DNA of 64,000 nt from Salinimonas profundi (GTDB taxonomy: Bacteria; Pseudomonadota; Gammaproteobacteria; Enterobacterales; Alteromonadaceae): contig NZ_JABBXD010000004.1 in assembly GCF_014750655.1 (NCBI RefSeq), positions 62,001-126,000 of the forward strand. The letters are read 5' to 3'. The first letter of the stretch is position 1. Each line of letters starts with the position of its first letter. The notes under the pieces are model-generated. The model worked only from the letters and a program-made list of their open reading frames with translations, had not been told where the DNA came from and did not search any database. Position numbers and translations under genes: made by a program. Of the stretch, positions 52,129-60,913 are shown one piece after another.

Positions 52129-53184
52129 GTGTTAACTACTGAAACATCGTCATTTTTTAATCGCATTCTGATCACCTTTGCCATTATGGCGGGCGCAACC
52201 GCAAGTTGCTCTCTGTTATCCCTGGTGTCAGCGCCGTTGAGTGGTTTTCTGCTGGTTTTGCAACTTGCGTTAATCATCGTTGCGTTAATGTACGATCGGA
52301 TTTGTGGACTATTTGCGGCATTGTTAGGCGCTCTTTCATTCAACTTTTTGTTCACCGAGCCACACTACTCTCTTGTGATGAATCAGGCCGAGGATATCGG
52401 CAACCTGGCGATTTTTATCATTACCTCACTACTTGCCTCACAGTTGGCTCAGGTTTACCGCAATCAGCAAAGTGCGTTACGCCGTGCGCAACGTCAAAAT
52501 AGCCTGCTTATGTCTGTGTCTCATGACTTGCGTACGCCGCTTTCCACCATTATCGGCTCACTGGATACGCTTAAACACTTTGGCAGACAGCTCCCGGCAT
52601 CTGAACACACTGAACTCGTTGAGGGTGCGCTGAGCGAGAGCAAGCGACTACACCATTATATCGAAAACTTGCTGCAAGCCAGCCGTTCATACCATGATGG
52701 AAAACAAGAACAACAAGAACAACAAGAACAACAAGATAAGGTATGTATTAATACGCTCATCAACACAGTCACCAGTCAGTTCCGGACCGGTCGCCTGAAC
52801 GTCTCCAACACATTACAAAATGAACTGACTGTATTGTGTTTTGCACCGGTGCTGGAGCAGGCACTGTATAACATTATTGATAATGCCCTTCGCTACAGCC
52901 CTGACAATAAGACTGTTGAAATAGTGGTAGCCGGTGAAAATGGTCACGTAAAAATTATCGTGCGGGACGGTGGTAAAAATGCCTCGAAAACTGAGGTGCA
53001 GCAATGGTTTATGCCTTTTGTCACTTCTCGTAATAAAGACAGTGGCGAAGGTGGCCTGGGCCTTGGCCTGACAGTAGCCAAAGCAATTATAGAGGCGCAT
53101 CAGGGTGCAATCACCATGGCATCGGCGAACCCGGGTTGTGTAGTCACCATCACATTGCCCGCAAGCTTGAAAGATACGGTATGA
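52129..53184 (+). CDS. KdpD-like sensor histidine kinase lacking the KdpD/USP N-terminus
   Basis: This 351-residue kinase corresponds to the C-terminal part of KdpD: three to four membrane segments with the DUF4118-type ALSFNFLFTEPHYSL (about 68-82), then HisKA with MSVSHDLRTPLSTIIGSLD (H132) and a HATPase domain with NIIDNALRYSP and GGLGLGLTVAKAI. The N-terminal KdpD and universal-stress domains of classical KdpD are absent. GTG 52129 is the apparent start and lacks a good ribosome binding site. It overlaps the KdpE-like gene by 4 nt and heads a four-gene potassium operon. Confidence 0.88.
   Translation: MLTTETSSFFNRILITFAIMAGATASCSLLSLVSAPLSGFLLVLQLALIIVALMYDRICGLFAALLGALSFNFLFTEPHYSLVMNQAEDIGNLAIFIITSLLASQLAQVYRNQQSALRRAQRQNSLLMSVSHDLRTPLSTIIGSLDTLKHFGRQLPASEHTELVEGALSESKRLHHYIENLLQASRSYHDGKQEQQEQQEQQDKVCINTLINTVTSQFRTGRLNVSNTLQNELTVLCFAPVLEQALYNIIDNALRYSPDNKTVEIVVAGENGHVKIIVRDGGKNASKTEVQQWFMPFVTSRNKDSGEGGLGLGLTVAKAIIEAHQGAITMASANPGCVVTITLPASLKDTV
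52705..52735 (+). repeat. in-frame 9-bp tandem repeat inside KdpD-like kinase
   Basis: CAAGAACAA is repeated three times and followed by a partial unit, encoding a QEQQ-type stretch at about residues 193-203, between the dimerisation and ATPase domains. Because the unit is 9 bp, copy-number changes would keep the reading frame and only alter linker length. Confidence 0.9.
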
Positions 53185-53876
53185 CAAAACACATTTTGGT
53201 AGTAGAAGACGAATTTCATTTAAGGCGAATGCTCACCATCGCGCTTCAGGCAGAAGGCTTTGTATGCACTGGGGCCGAAACCGCACGGCAGGCAATTGTC
53301 AGTATATTGGACACACAACCGAACTTAATCATTCTTGATCTTGGCTTACCAGACCAGGAAGGAATATCGGTATTGTCACGGGTACGCCAGGATAGTGGCG
53401 TGCCGGTACTGGTGTTATCCGCACGTGATGCCCAGGCCAGTAAGATAGAATTATTAAATGCAGGGGCCAATGACTATGTAAGTAAACCTTTCGGCATTGG
53501 TGAACTGATTGCCCGGATTAACGTGCTGTTACGGGACGCTCATCACGTAACACCTGCCAACCCGCACATCAGGTCTCTTGGCAGACTAAAAATCGCGCCT
53601 GCTAATAACCAGGTGTGGATTGACGGATTGCCTGTGACGCTGACAAATAAAGAGTTCAGCATGCTTGAGGTGCTGACCCGCAAGCCGGGCCAGTTGTTTA
53701 GTCAACAACAGTTACTGCGCGAAATCTGGGGAAACTATCATAAGCAGGATAATCACTATCTGCGAATTTTACTCAGTCAGCTGCGAAAAAAACTTAACGA
53801 TGAACCCAATGCCCCCGAATATATTGAAACTATCGCTGGTAAGGGATATCGGTTTATTAACAACAAAGTGGAGTGA
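53181..53876 (+). CDS. KdpE-like response regulator
   Basis: This 231-residue OmpR-class regulator has a receiver domain starting KHILVVEDEFHLRRML, the phospho-Asp in LIILDLGLPDQEG, VLSARDAQ and a K in YVSKPFGIGEL. The winged helix has TNKEFSMLEVLTRKPG and YLRILLSQLRKKL. ATG 53181 overlaps the kinase stop by 4 nt. It probably controls the following trkA-trkH-type genes. Confidence 0.9.
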   Translation: MTKHILVVEDEFHLRRMLTIALQAEGFVCTGAETARQAIVSILDTQPNLIILDLGLPDQEGISVLSRVRQDSGVPVLVLSARDAQASKIELLNAGANDYVSKPFGIGELIARINVLLRDAHHVTPANPHIRSLGRLKIAPANNQVWIDGLPVTLTNKEFSMLEVLTRKPGQLFSQQQLLREIWGNYHKQDNHYLRILLSQLRKKLNDEPNAPEYIETIAGKGYRFINNKVE

Positions 53877-53878
53877 CC

Positions 53879-54535
53879 ATGGCACATTTTACAGTCATCG
53901 GACTCGGGCGGTTTGGCATTACTGCAAGCCTGGAACTTATGCATCTGGGGCATACTGTAACCGGCATTGATATTGATGAGAAACTGGCTGAACAATATGC
54001 CGCTGAACTGACGCAGACATTGATTTGTGATGCTACCGATGAACGCGCCATGGCTGAAATCAGCCTGGCAAATAGCGAAGCGGTACTCGTTGCCATTGGC
54101 GAAGATATGCAGGCCAGCTTATTGTGCACATTGCTTCTTAAAAATCAGGGGGTCACGCAAATCTGGGTGAAAGCCAATTCGACGGCTCACCATACGATTT
54201 TGTCTAAATTAGGGGTTAGCAGAATTATCCATCCCGAGGAAGAGATGGGTGCACGCGTCGCTCAGGCGCTTAACTATCCAATGGTCAATGATTACCTCAG
54301 CCTGGGGCATGGCTTGTATGTTGTAGAGATTAAGCTGCCACGCCTGAGAAAGCCTGCTACTGTGGAAACCCTGATTATTGGCTTTGAAGCATCAATATCC
54401 TGCCTGCTGATCAAACGAAAAGATAACCTGATTAAATCTCCGCCGCTGACCTTTGAAATCGCAGAAGCAGATGTAGTCTTACTGTGCGGCACGCGTGAGT
54501 CGCTGATCAGAATTGCGCCGCGGTTTAACCAGTGA
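53879..54535 (+). CDS. TrkA/KtrA-family potassium-uptake regulatory protein
   Basis: This 218-residue protein has an RCK N domain: FTVIGLGRFGITASLELMHLG at the start (nucleotide-binding GxGxxG) and GIDIDEKLAEQYA. The C-terminal TrkA_C part follows, ending VVLLCGTRESLIRI. It is the cytosolic ring that gates the membrane subunit in response to nucleotides. ATG 53879 has GGAG 5 nt upstream. Its stop overlaps the TrkH-type start by 4 nt, so the whole unit is translationally coupled. Confidence 0.92.
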   Translation: MAHFTVIGLGRFGITASLELMHLGHTVTGIDIDEKLAEQYAAELTQTLICDATDERAMAEISLANSEAVLVAIGEDMQASLLCTLLLKNQGVTQIWVKANSTAHHTILSKLGVSRIIHPEEEMGARVAQALNYPMVNDYLSLGHGLYVVEIKLPRLRKPATVETLIIGFEASISCLLIKRKDNLIKSPPLTFEIAEADVVLLCGTRESLIRIAPRFNQ

Positions 54536-55899
54536 TTCAGTGGTCACCGACGCATCGTCCGCTTGAAAGACGTCCGGGTGGTGCCCGTAAAATACAGGCG
54601 GCTCCTCCCCTTATTCTGTCGCTGAGCTTTATTGCCATTATTTTGCTGGGTACGCTCCTGCTGAAGATTCCCGCTGCGACCACCGAATCTATTACCTGGG
54701 TTCAAAGTCTGTTCACCGCGACCTCTGCAGTCACGGTAACAGGGCTTGTGGTGGTTGATACTGGTACGGCCTTTACACCACTTGGACAGAGCATAATCGC
54801 TGTATTAATACAGCTTGGTGGACTGGGTTTGATGACGTTTGCTGTTGTGACACTGGTGGCCGTAGGCAGTAAAATCAGTTTCCTGCAACAAAGCGCCTTA
54901 AAAGAAGCGTTTAATCAGACCGACACCGCATCACTGGTCAGTACAGCTAAGGGCGTACTGCTTTTTGCTTTTATTGTGGAATCTCTGGGCATTGTAATTC
55001 TGACACTTTACTGGCTGCCTGATATGGGGTGGCAAAAAAGCCTTTTTCATGCGTTCTTTTATACCATCTCGGCATTTAACAATGCAGGCTTTGCCTTGTC
55101 TGCTGACTCATTGATGCCCTACGTCAGCGACCCTACCATCAACATCGTTATTACTGCGTTATTTATCACCGGCGGCCTGGGCTTCTCAGTGTGGCTGGAT
55201 ATTGTGAAAAAACGACGCTGGCGTACGCTATCCTCCTATAGCAAAGCAATGCTAAGCGCCACGCTCATTATAAACATTGTCGCGCTGCTGCTGATCTATG
55301 CCATTGAATACAACAATCCGGCCACGCTGGCGTCACTTGATACTCTTGGCAAATGGCTGGCAGCATGGTTCCAGGCGGTCACACCGCGAACCGCAGGGTT
55401 TAATACTCTGGACATTGGTCAGATGAAAGATGCATCTGTGACGCTGATGTTGTTGCTGATGTTTATTGGTGGCGGGTCAATGAGCACAGCAAGTGGCATC
55501 AAGCTGGTCACATTCATGGTGTTGTTACTTGCTACCTACAATTATTTTCGGCGCGACCCTGCCCCTACACTGTTTAACCGTACCATAAAGCCGGAAACGG
55601 TAACGAAAGCGCTTGCGTTGACACTGATATCCCTGGGTGTGACCTGGATTGCCATTTTTCTGCTAAGTATCACTGAGCATAATGCAGCATTTTCGGATAT
55701 CGTTTTTGAGGCAGTCTCCGCGCTGGGCACAGTAGGGCTTTCGCGAGGACTTACAGGCAACCTGAGTCAGCCTGGCGAGTTCATCATTATTTTATTGATG
55801 TACGCCGGACGGCTGGGCCCGCTGACTCTGGCTTATTTTCTGGCAAGTCCGCGCCAGCGCCGTGTTCGTTACCCTGAGGCGCGTTTGCCTATTGGTTGA
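54532..55899 (+). CDS. TrkH/KtrB-family potassium transporter
   Basis: This 455-residue membrane protein of the Trk/Ktr/HKT superfamily has about ten hydrophobic segments and four pore-loop regions, for example ATSAVTVTGLVVVDTG, TISAFNNAGFALSADS, VTPRTAGFNTLDIG and EAVSALGTVGLSRG. These fit the selectivity-filter glycines of TrkH/KtrB. GTG 54532 overlaps the TrkA stop. With the TrkA-type subunit and the KdpDE-like pair it forms a self-contained potassium-sensing and uptake operon. It ends tail to tail (11-nt overlap) with the amidohydrolase gene. Confidence 0.93.
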   Translation: MIQWSPTHRPLERRPGGARKIQAAPPLILSLSFIAIILLGTLLLKIPAATTESITWVQSLFTATSAVTVTGLVVVDTGTAFTPLGQSIIAVLIQLGGLGLMTFAVVTLVAVGSKISFLQQSALKEAFNQTDTASLVSTAKGVLLFAFIVESLGIVILTLYWLPDMGWQKSLFHAFFYTISAFNNAGFALSADSLMPYVSDPTINIVITALFITGGLGFSVWLDIVKKRRWRTLSSYSKAMLSATLIINIVALLLIYAIEYNNPATLASLDTLGKWLAAWFQAVTPRTAGFNTLDIGQMKDASVTLMLLLMFIGGGSMSTASGIKLVTFMVLLLATYNYFRRDPAPTLFNRTIKPETVTKALALTLISLGVTWIAIFLLSITEHNAAFSDIVFEAVSALGTVGLSRGLTGNLSQPGEFIIILLMYAGRLGPLTLAYFLASPRQRRVRYPEARLPIG

Positions 55900-56743
55900 A
55901 CCTATACCAGTTAACGCTGTTTTCATACAGCAGTGCTTTGAGGTGGGCTAGGGGGAGACAGCCCGTCATCTGCTGCCAGTAAGTACCGTAATTACACGTA
56001 AATAAACATAGCGGGAAATTGCTGGCCAGCATGACCCGCGGCACTCCGAATAGCGTGATTAGCGTATCGACAATCTCAGCGACTTGCGCTACGCGCCACT
56101 GTCTTGTCGCCCCCATCATTTCCCAGCCGGAGGCCTTGATTGCCACATTCGGACTTTGCGCCAGTAGCTGCAGGTTTTCTCGCCACTTGAGAGTGTTCAC
56201 CGTCTCGCCCGGTATTATCCCCGCGTGGTTGATAATACATCTGGCGCCGGTTGTATTTAGTAGCCTGAGCAGCGCCTGTGTGGCCCGGCTGTCGCTGGCA
56301 GAAAACTGCGCCTCAAAATGCCAGTCACTGTCAGCCAAATATTGCATGTTATTCGCTGTGAGGGAATGACCAAGTACTGATACCGCCTGGTCATCCAGAA
56401 TATGCCGGATGCCGCACACACTTTTAAACGCTGCCAGCTTATCCAGCGTGTCTGAAAAACTCGTGCTGGTGATATCAGCGCCCGCCACGGTGCGAAGCGG
56501 CAGAGATACCGCTTGCTCCAGATAATCAATTTCCCGCCAGGGTCTGCGATTATCATATCCCGCTTCTATATGAACAATACCACTTAAGGTAACCGGATCG
56601 GTGACACTGATATCCTGCTGAGAAAACGAGCGGTTGATAAAAGACTTGTCACCCCAGTGCGGCGGATTTTCTGGCCGAAGCCAGTGATAGTCACCGGTTT
56701 TTAAATCAAACAGGTGAACGTGAGAATCAATCAGCCGATGCAT
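55889..56743 (-). CDS. amidohydrolase-family lactonase (L-fuconolactonase-like)
   Basis: This 284-residue COG3618-type amidohydrolase starts with IDSHVHLFDLKTGDYHWL (metal-binding HxH region) and carries VHIEAGYDNRRPWREIDYLE and CIINHAGIIPG and GVPRVMLASNFPLC. Members hydrolyse sugar lactones such as L-fucono-1,5-lactone. It starts 1 nt into the end of the upstream SDR gene, so both are co-expressed and form an oxidise-then-open pair for a sugar. The specific sugar is inferred, not proven. Confidence 0.85.
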   Translation of the reverse strand: MHRLIDSHVHLFDLKTGDYHWLRPENPPHWGDKSFINRSFSQQDISVTDPVTLSGIVHIEAGYDNRRPWREIDYLEQAVSLPLRTVAGADITSTSFSDTLDKLAAFKSVCGIRHILDDQAVSVLGHSLTANNMQYLADSDWHFEAQFSASDSRATQALLRLLNTTGARCIINHAGIIPGETVNTLKWRENLQLLAQSPNVAIKASGWEMMGATRQWRVAQVAEIVDTLITLFGVPRVMLASNFPLCLFTCNYGTYWQQMTGCLPLAHLKALLYENSVNWYRFNQ

Positions 56744-57498
56744 CAGCGCGCCGTATAGCCGCCATCGATCACCTGCAGACTACCGGTGATAAAGGTTGCT
56801 TTGTCCCCGGCAAGAAACAGCACCAGCTCAGCAACTTCCTCAGGCTGGCCTAACCGACCGAGTGGTTGCTGCGCTGCTTCATCGGCCACAACATCAGCTT
56901 TTTTGGCGCCTGATTTTTCCACATAGCGATTTATCGCGTTGTGAAAAAGTGGTGTTTCTATTGTACCGGGGCAGACGGCATTGGCGCGAATATTATACTC
57001 GGCATAATCCAGCGCGGTGGTTTTTACCATCGACGCCAGCGCGGCTTTTGACAGGTTATAAGCGAACGACCCGGGCTTTCCAATCAGGCTTTGATCTGAG
57101 CCCATCACGACAATGGCCCCACTGTGCTGCGATTTCATAACAGGCAAGACAGATTGAATGGCGGCGTAGGCCCCTTTCACATTGATAGCAAATACACGAT
57201 CAAACTCTGCCTCTGAGGTTTGCTCAATCGTGCCGGAGAAGTGGATACCCGCATTTGAAACCAGGGCATCGATACGAGATGCCTGCGCTATGATGGTTTC
57301 AATGCATTGCTTAACTTCACCGACCTGGGCCACATCACATTTAACCCACTGGCCATTTTCCACCGGCCGGGCGAAATCTTCCAGGTCCAGATTAAATACC
57401 CGATAACCATTGGCCGACATTTTCTCACAGACAGCCAGCCCGATTCCCTGACTCCCGCCAGTTACCACACACACCGGAGATACGTAGGTCATTGCCAC
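56743..57498 (-). CDS. SDR-family sugar dehydrogenase (L-fucose dehydrogenase-like)
   Basis: This 251-residue short-chain dehydrogenase has TGGSQGIGLAVCEKM (cofactor), the NAG in VSNAGIHFSG, catalytic S in MGSDQS and Y-x-x-x-K in FAYNLSKAALA, and a C-terminal GSLQVIDGG. It probably oxidises a sugar at C1 to its lactone, which the downstream amidohydrolase would open. The L-fucose pathway in Xanthomonas uses such a pair with an enolase-type dehydratase; a dehydratase of that type and an aldolase lie 4.5 kb away here. Confidence 0.87.
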   Translation of the reverse strand: MAMTYVSPVCVVTGGSQGIGLAVCEKMSANGYRVFNLDLEDFARPVENGQWVKCDVAQVGEVKQCIETIIAQASRIDALVSNAGIHFSGTIEQTSEAEFDRVFAINVKGAYAAIQSVLPVMKSQHSGAIVVMGSDQSLIGKPGSFAYNLSKAALASMVKTTALDYAEYNIRANAVCPGTIETPLFHNAINRYVEKSGAKKADVVADEAAQQPLGRLGQPEEVAELVLFLAGDKATFITGSLQVIDGGYTAR

Positions 57499-57679
57499 CC
57501 TTTATCATCAAAATTGTCGCTCAAGCATGACCAACGACTGCTTAAAAAGCAAGTGTGGGGATGCCAGAGAGTTTGTGCGAAATGGTTGGTATATGCTGAT
57601 TTATGCGTATTATGGCTGATTAAATGCTGAACAATTAATTTTAAGCTGTTCTACTGTTACCTGAGACAAGGAAAATCCG

Positions 57680-58105
57680 ATGAATCAACCTGACAGACGT
57701 AAGTTTTTATCTTTTGCCGGTATGGCTGCCGGTTCACTGTGTGCCGCAGCGGCTCTTCCGGTAAAAGCCCACAGCGATTCACCCTGCGAGCAGGTGTCGC
57801 CGGTAGTTCATATGGTGTATTTCTGGCTGAAGCAACCAGAGTCAAAAGCCGATCAGCAGTCCCTGATTAAGGGTCTGAACAGCCTGCGTGAAATTAAACA
57901 TATTCAGGCTCTGCATGTGGGCGTGCCTGCTGCTACTGAGTCACGGGATGTCATTGACAGCAGCTATCAGGTATCTGAGATGATGATGTTTAACAGCATT
58001 GAAGATCAGGATGCCTATCAAAGCCATCCGCTTCACAAAAAGTTTATTGAGGACTACAGCCATCTGTGGAAAAAGGTCGTGGTGTACGATTCCGTCAGTG
58101 CGTAA
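57680..58105 (+). CDS. Tat-exported stress-responsive Dabb-domain protein
   Basis: This 141-residue protein has a twin-arginine signal (PDRRKFLSFAGMAAG) with the cleavage region near PVKAHS, and a Dabb domain (about 48-140): VVHMVYFWLKQPES, LNSLREIKHIQALHVG, MMMFNSIEDQDAYQSHPLH. Dabb proteins are dimeric alpha-beta barrels, and their role here is unknown. Export by Tat suggests it folds or binds a cofactor before export. AAGGA precedes the ATG. Single gene. Confidence 0.88.
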   Translation: MNQPDRRKFLSFAGMAAGSLCAAAALPVKAHSDSPCEQVSPVVHMVYFWLKQPESKADQQSLIKGLNSLREIKHIQALHVGVPAATESRDVIDSSYQVSEMMMFNSIEDQDAYQSHPLHKKFIEDYSHLWKKVVVYDSVSA

Positions 58106-58167
58106 CTGTCCGAACAACCAACAGAAGGTAATGAGCGGCAATGAGCATCGCCGCTCAACGGATTCGA

Positions 58168-60014
58168 CTACGTCCAGCTTATCAGGCCAATCGCGCCGAA
58201 GTATGCCAAATAGATAACCACCACAAGCTGTAAAATGAGATACACGGCTACGAATCCACGTATCCATCGCGATGTCGAGACGCCGCGATATTTAATCCGC
58301 TTCCAGCATGCCCACACGGTCACCAACGCAAACAGTAATGAAGCAATAAATAACCCTACTGAAATTGGTCCTGGCGCGCCAAGATTATCAAACGGATTAC
58401 TTAGTCCTATGCCTATGAGCGCTATAAATAGTAAGGCCATCACGGCTGACAAAGACATCCATTTGCGCAACTGAGTACTGTGCGTTCCGGTGATTTTTCC
58501 TCGCGCCTTATTGACCAGCCAGACAGGTGTGTAAACCAAGGTACTCACCAGCATCAGTAGCCACGCGAAAATGATTGCTTTATCTGCCATCGCATCAAAT
58601 GCTGAAATCTTAACGAAAACCCGATCACCGTAATGAAGAACATCGCCAGCCACCGGGTCAGTGGCGCGAGTCATCACAATCTCCCCTTTGTCATTACGCC
58701 ATCTGTCATTACCCACATACACAACGTCTCTTTCCCACCCAGGGTTTGCCACCATGGATAAATGCGCGTCTTTGTCAGTAACGTTCAGTTTAATGGGTGA
58801 AACAATTCGCTCAATAAAATACTGTTTTTCTATGCGCGGATTGATAAGGCGATAGTAACCTGACATTTCCTGCCACTGTGCGGGCACCGACTCGGTCTTT
58901 ACCATTGGCAATTCATTGTCCCTGGCAATGAAGTCTGCCAGTAATCGTGCCGCTTTGTATAAAGCCCTGGGATTTTCAGCATTGAGAAGTAGCGCAAAGC
59001 CAGTCCCGTTGTCAGGTGAATAAGCCAGCTCCGATGTCCATCCTGGTAACGAGCCATCGTGGCCCCGATAGCCCCACCCATCATAATAGCGAGCGAAGTT
59101 ATAGACGCCATAGCCTGCATCAAACTCACCCGCATTGGTGGTTTGTGACTGTTCCATACGTTTTACGGTTTCGGTGTTAAGCAAAGGCGCGCCCGCTCTA
59201 CAAAAAAGGTGAGCAAGCGATGCATGTCGGTAATGCTGGATGAGGCGCCCCCGGCGGGGTACATCAGTAAATGCTCATGCTCTACAATGTTTCCCCCGCT
59301 GTGCCCTTCTGCCATCGTAACCGACTCCGGTGCGGTGCCGTAAAAGGTGTGGTTCATCTTTAAAGGCGTAAATATGTTGCTCTGCACGTATTCGGTAAAC
59401 GGCCGACCCGTAACTTTTTCAATGAGTAGCGCCGTTACTGCCGCCGCAGTATTTGAGTAAGCATGGCGGGTACCGGGTGCCCAGCGACTGACATGGCTGT
59501 CGGGGTGATAACTCAGCGCTTCTTTTAGAGGCATCACTGGCTGATTGTCGTAAACAAATTCTGAGAGCGACATTTCGTCGAAGCCTGAGGTGCTTTCCAG
59601 AAAATGTTTTACCTTAAGCGGATGCGTCGACTCCCATGGATTTTTAAATTCAAATTCCGGTAAGACATCGGCCACCCTCGATTCAGGGTTAATCTGGCCT
59701 GCTTCAATTAATTGCATGGCTGCGATGCCCACAAACATTTTACTAATGGAGGCGATTCGATAAGCCGTGTCGGGAGTCACACGCGTTTCCCGCCCCTTTT
59801 GCAATGTGCCTATGGCTTTAATATGCGCAGGTTCATCAGGCTGAATAATGGCGTAGGACAGGGAGGGGAGGTTTTGCTCTTCGACCAGTTCGGCCATGCT
59901 TTTGTCGAGCGTATCGAGGGTGACGGGAGGGGTTTCGATGGCCACTACGGGGAGGCAAAACAGCCACCCACTGACAGCCATCGCCGCTGCCAGTAACCTT
60001 ATCGGCTTTAACAT
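58168..60014 (-). pseudogene. beta-lactamase-family serine hydrolase split by a frameshift
   Basis: Two overlapping frames make one gene of about 615 residues. The upstream part (59163-60014) has a signal peptide (about 1-25), SISK (active-site S-x-x-K, S89) and HAYSNTA (Y-x-N, Y186). The downstream part (58168-59184) holds the third motif HDGSLPG, a C-terminal domain and four membrane segments. The reading frames can be joined by adding one base, for example to the GGG at the codons after VER or to the T6 run just before it. The break separates the third catalytic motif from the first two, so the intact product would not be made. This may be a true pseudogene, a recent mutation or an assembly error. 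Confidence 0.8.
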
Positions 60015-60913
60015 GATGTACTTCCTTTTTAAATTAACATCCTGTACTGATCCATTGCGTGGATCGCTGGCCGCACATCAATTGTCATTCATTTTTATCT
60101 GAGGATGGCAGCCATAACACTACGCTGTGACAAGCAGAAAAGAAAAACGTAACGTTTGTTCTGCCAAAAATGCGTGAGCGTTTGAAATTTAAGTAATTAT
60201 CGTTATCCACTTTATCAGAACGGGTGGAAAAATCACCTGCTATTTAATAGCGATGCAAGCTTTATCACTTATTGAAGAAATCATTCTGTTCGACTGAAAA
60301 TGACTGCTTCTGGCAAGAATAAAGCGGTAGGCGAGAAGATATTCGACGCGTACTCAATTTACGGGCTCTGTTACACCTGCAATGTAATCACTACGCCTGG
60401 AATTGACTATTCATTGGGTAATGATTTTGTCTTTTTGAAAATAACATGATTAAAAGAACATATAATCAATCAGCATGAGCGATACAAAAATCGTTAAAAA
60501 CCAAAAGCCAAAAATTTCAATTCCTGTTTTTTTACCCAACGTAATTGCCCCTTAATAGATGCCCTATCCGATAGTAGCTAGTGAAGTTTGGCGCCAGAGA
60601 AGTTAAATCATAATGGTCTGAGACTTGTTCGCTTTAGCATTGATTTATTTCACCTCAATTTATTCATACCAAAAATTCAGCCTGTGTTACCTCATTGCCG
60701 CAACCCTGGCGGGTGATATTACTGTAAATTGTTGCAAGGCATCTTTACGCTGTACTTAAGTCTATTTTCTTCAACTACGTCCATATTTTTATTGCTGATA
60801 TGAGAAGCAGGCTAAACATGCGGTCTACGCACGGTATTATTAATTTCCTGTAATACCAGCCAGTTGGCGACACTGCGCATGAACTTTCTTTTTGTCCTGC
60901 AGTAAAAAGCTGT
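60015..60913. other. gene-poor 0.9-kb intergenic gap
   Basis: This region has lower GC than its neighbours and no frame with both a good ribosome binding site and family resemblance. The longest open frame I can find by eye on the plus strand is a 49-codon one (60300-60449) with no Shine-Dalgarno. I see no tRNA, terminator-quality hairpin or repeat. It may hold the promoters of the two divergent genes, or the decayed remains of a lost gene. Confidence 0.6.

Noticed and set aside
60300..60449. 49-codon plus-strand frame in the gene-poor gap
   Set aside because: No Shine-Dalgarno sequence and no recognisable family; length is within what is expected by chance.
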